A stretch of DNA of 64,000 bases. It comes from Streptomyces griseus (GTDB taxonomy: Bacteria > Actinomycetota > Actinomycetes > Streptomycetales > Streptomycetaceae). Under the pieces are notes generated by a model. It made no database searches. It saw nothing but the letters and a program-made list of their open reading frames with translations, and was not told the DNA's origin. This document shows positions 61,918-64,000 of the stretch, one piece after another (position 1 is the first letter of the stretch; each line of letters begins with the position of its first letter). Both the position numbers and the translations under genes were made by a program. The stretch lies in the NCBI RefSeq assembly GCF_900460065.1, contig NZ_UAVD01000052.1, positions 62,001-126,000 on the forward strand. The letters are read 5' to 3'.

Positions 61918-63075
61918 TCAACCTCGCGGGAAGTCGCCAGGCATGGCGGCGATCGGCCCGCCAGCATCGTTTCGCTGCTCGCCTCGAAGCCATCGGCTCA
62001 TGACGGTGACCGATGTTCCGGCTTCCTTCGCCAGTGCAGTGATCGTCGGCCGCCGCTCTGGGGGAACGCTCCAGAAGCGGATGCGCATCTCGCGGATCAG
62101 GGCGTCTGGGAACCTGCGCCCCATTGGGTGGCGCTCGCCTCTGGCATTGGTCCCGTGGAAGGCCTTGTCGGCAATGTTCTCGGCCTGCGAACCGGCTCTG
62201 AGGTGCCGAGGGTTATTGCAGTTGTTCCTGTAAGTACTCTCAGGGCACGTGTGGCGGATGACCGCGGGCCCAAGCTCCTTGTACGTCACCCCTTGGGAGA
62301 GCGCATACGCGATGCGATGTGTCAAGGCTGCCTGGACGCCCTCCCACCTGAGCTGTCCGTATCCGAAGTGGTTGCGCGTCTTCGCCGTCCAGGGCCAGCA
62401 AGCGTCGTCTCCGCCCCTGCGATCGATCCGAGCCCAGAACTCCGATACACGGGCCTCGCGGTCCAGTTCGACGAGATCTCCTGTCGAGATGCTCCACCCT
62501 CCCTGTGGAGGCGTGACCGGCTCCGCCACCTTCTTCGCTCCTGTGCGGCCTTCTCTGCGGGCGACCCAAGTGTCCCGATTGTTTTCGCTCTTTGTCCCGG
62601 GGAGCAGGTGGGCGGGATTACAACAGGGCTTGAAGTCGCACAGGTGTCTGAGCAGCGTGCTGCCCGGCAGGGCTTGCTGTAGCCCGCTGGCAAGGGTGAA
62701 GGCCACGACATGTGCGCTCGCCGAGCCGGTCATGGCTTGGCCAGCAGCGGTGTGTCCGTATTTGTTGCCCTTGACGCCCTTGAAGGGCCAGCAAGCGTTC
62801 ACTCCAGCTGAGTGGTCGACACGGTCCCAGAAACTCGCTTCCCGAAACTTACGGCGCTCAGGCGTCTCGGTGATGCCGTACCGCTCGCCACCATCAGTTA
62901 CCCGTACTCCGGCTGTGCCGTGGAGGTGCTTATAGGTTCTCCCGTTGACCAACTGATTGATCCGAGACAACGTGCCCCCTAGCGCCGCCGCGGCCTCGGT
63001 TTGAGTCATCCGGCCGGACTGCACCACCTCCAACACCCACCGCGCTTCAGCGTCCGTCAGTGATCGTCTGACCAT
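61918..63075 (-). CDS. Tandem-HNH protein with flanking HTH segments
   Basis: A 385-residue protein. An N-terminal HTH (MTQTEAAAALGGTLSRINQL) precedes two similar HNH nuclease units: FWDRVDHSAGVNACWPFKGV to RHLCDFKPCCNPAHLLPGTK, and FWARIDRRGGDDACWPWTAK to RHTCPESTYRNNCNNPRHLR. Each ends with a segment like SENNRDTW. The C-terminus has another HTH (ITALAKEAGTSVTVMSRWLR). Such proteins are phage-type homing endonucleases. The two units come from internal duplication. ATG 63075 begins MVRRSLTDAEARWV. Confidence 0.75.
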   Translation of the reverse strand: MVRRSLTDAEARWVLEVVQSGRMTQTEAAAALGGTLSRINQLVNGRTYKHLHGTAGVRVTDGGERYGITETPERRKFREASFWDRVDHSAGVNACWPFKGVKGNKYGHTAAGQAMTGSASAHVVAFTLASGLQQALPGSTLLRHLCDFKPCCNPAHLLPGTKSENNRDTWVARREGRTGAKKVAEPVTPPQGGWSISTGDLVELDREARVSEFWARIDRRGGDDACWPWTAKTRNHFGYGQLRWEGVQAALTHRIAYALSQGVTYKELGPAVIRHTCPESTYRNNCNNPRHLRAGSQAENIADKAFHGTNARGERHPMGRRFPDALIREMRIRFWSVPPERRPTITALAKEAGTSVTVMSRWLRGEQRNDAGGPIAAMPGDFPRG

Positions 63076-63382
63076 GCCGTAACGCTACGGTGCGGCACCG
63101 ACAAACGGACCCCCAGGACGGACAGACCGAATGCGGCTCTGTCGATGCCGTAAGCCGGCCCCCGGGGCCCACCAGAGCAGCACCTCCAAGCGGCAGGTTC
63201 GACCACCGCACCGATGGCTCGGCAAAACTGCGCAGCATCCGCCCTCTGTGAGCAACGCAGGCTGAGCCGGATCACAGGTCACAGAACGCAGGCCAACGGC
63301 ACCACGAGCAAATCGATCCAAGGCCAGTTAAGACCAGCAACGGATCACCCCTAACTAGAGGTTGCGCTCACCAAAGTGAGCA
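63076..63382. other. Divergent intergenic region
   Basis: 307 bases between the tandem-HNH gene and the GNAT gene, which diverge. It should hold both promoters. I see no gene or strong repeat. Confidence 0.4.
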
Positions 63383-63442
63383 ATGGCCAGCTCGGACTTA
63401 CCTAGCCTGCTCACCTTCAGCCGGGCCACCACAGCTCCGCTC

Positions 63443-63880
63443 ATGGACGTGCGTGTAGAGACCGTCAGGGAAGTGAGTGGGGAGCTCGTCGATGCCTTCG
63501 GCCGGCTGTTGCCGCAGTTGTCTTCGAGGGCGAAGCCGCTCGGCTTTCAGGCGGTTCAGCGGATGGTGGCGTGTGATGTCAACACGGTTCTCGTCGCCAG
63601 GGCGGCCGGGGTGATCGTGGGAACTCTGACGCTGGTGATGTTTCCCGTGCCGTCTGGTTTGCGGGCCCGCGTCGAGGATGTGGTGGTGGACGGTTCGGCG
63701 CGAGGTCAGGGAGTGGCTGGTCTTCTCACCGGGGAGGCTCTGCGGATTGCTCGGGAGGCGGGTGCCCGCACGGTGGATCTGACCTCCCGGCCGGATCGTG
63801 CGGCGGCGAACCGGCTCTATGAGCGTCTCGGCTTCCGGAGCAGAGAGTCGACCGTCTATCGCGTCCCGCTCGACGAGTAG
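63443..63880 (+). CDS. GNAT-family N-acetyltransferase
   Basis: About 145 residues. The acetyl-CoA-binding core reads VEDVVVDGSARGQGVAGLLT (motif A, R/QxxGxG/A), followed by EALRIAREAGARTVDLTSRP and the C-terminal ANRLYERLGFRSR. It transfers an acetyl group to an unknown amine. ATG 63443 (MDVRVETVREV) fits the fold start; ATG 63383 would add 20 residues without a better site. It stands alone and is followed by a palindrome. Confidence 0.85.
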   Translation: MDVRVETVREVSGELVDAFGRLLPQLSSRAKPLGFQAVQRMVACDVNTVLVARAAGVIVGTLTLVMFPVPSGLRARVEDVVVDGSARGQGVAGLLTGEALRIAREAGARTVDLTSRPDRAAANRLYERLGFRSRESTVYRVPLDE

Positions 63881-63974
63881 ACACACAACACCCTTGCTTG
63901 AGCCGGGCAAAGGCATCGAGCGCGGTTCCCGGGGGTGGACCGCCCGCGCACCAGAGGGTGCCGCAGGTGCGCGC

Positions 63975-64000
63975 CTTCGCGTGAGTCGACTCACGCGAAG
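63975..64000. terminator. Perfect 26-base palindrome
   Basis: CTTCGCGTGAGTC followed directly by GACTCACGCGAAG: a 13-bp perfect palindrome, about 95 bases after the GNAT stop and ending at the window edge. It is probably a terminator, but the sequence beyond is not visible. Confidence 0.5.

Overview
The window is high-GC DNA with Streptomyces-type gene content: SARP and whiJ-type regulators, many GTG/TTG starts, DUF397 and DUF5753 families, and IS5-like elements bounded by CTAG. It looks like accessory DNA from a linear chromosome arm or a large linear plasmid. Evidence for this is the number of remnants, insertion sequences and defence-like operons, a Tn7-like transposition module, and a Tap/Tpg-like (telomere replication) gene pair. 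I see no rRNA, tRNA, CRISPR array or ordinary housekeeping gene.

Layout. 1-1.5 kb holds remnants of an SDR oxidoreductase and a transposase. 1.5-7.3 kb is a one-directional set: FMN reductase, DHA2-type efflux pump, large SARP regulator. 7.3-19 kb is a patchwork: damaged winged-helix genes, an ECF sigma factor with a membrane tail, a repeat-rich beta-helix membrane protein, a small secreted four-cysteine protein, an ArsR-like and a LuxR-like regulator, a secreted HNH nuclease plus an IS-interrupted second copy, and several unknowns. 19.8-24.8 kb is a regulatory cluster: zinc-ribbon/XRE regulator, sigma-like protein, DUF574 methyltransferase, then the whiJ-type trio (XRE-DUF5753, DUF397, HATPase).

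24.8-30.9 kb holds a Tap-like protein with two Phd/YefM-like N-terminal units and a RecA-like middle domain, followed by a Tpg-like protein overlapping it by one base. On each side are coiled-coil or winged-helix proteins. 31.2-39.2 kb is a Tn7-like module: TnsA-like, TnsB, TnsC and TniQ in one tight run, then an endonuclease VII-like protein and a PD-(D/E)XK nuclease. 39.6-47.5 kb is a five-gene same-strand run: small membrane protein, degenerate P-loop ATPase, two unknowns and a RecD-like helicase with a C-terminal nuclease. It looks like an uncharacterised DNA-processing or defence system. 47.8-51.5 kb, on the opposite strand, is an ABC three-component (ABC-3C) conflict system with a Cap4-like nuclease effector.

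52-64 kb holds an intact IS5-family element inserted beside a wrecked paralogue of the PD-(D/E)XK gene, then minus-strand genes: a 632-residue unknown, a HEPN-motif protein, DUF3892, an ImmA/IrrE peptidase with an HTH partner and a twice-frameshifted sigma-like gene, and a tandem-HNH protein. A GNAT acetyltransferase and a perfect 26-base palindrome close the window.

All calls come from reading the sequence by eye. Family names are from memory of motifs and no search was run. The strongest candidates for something new are the Tap/Tpg-like pair with its unusual N-terminus, and the 39.6-47.5 kb operon.
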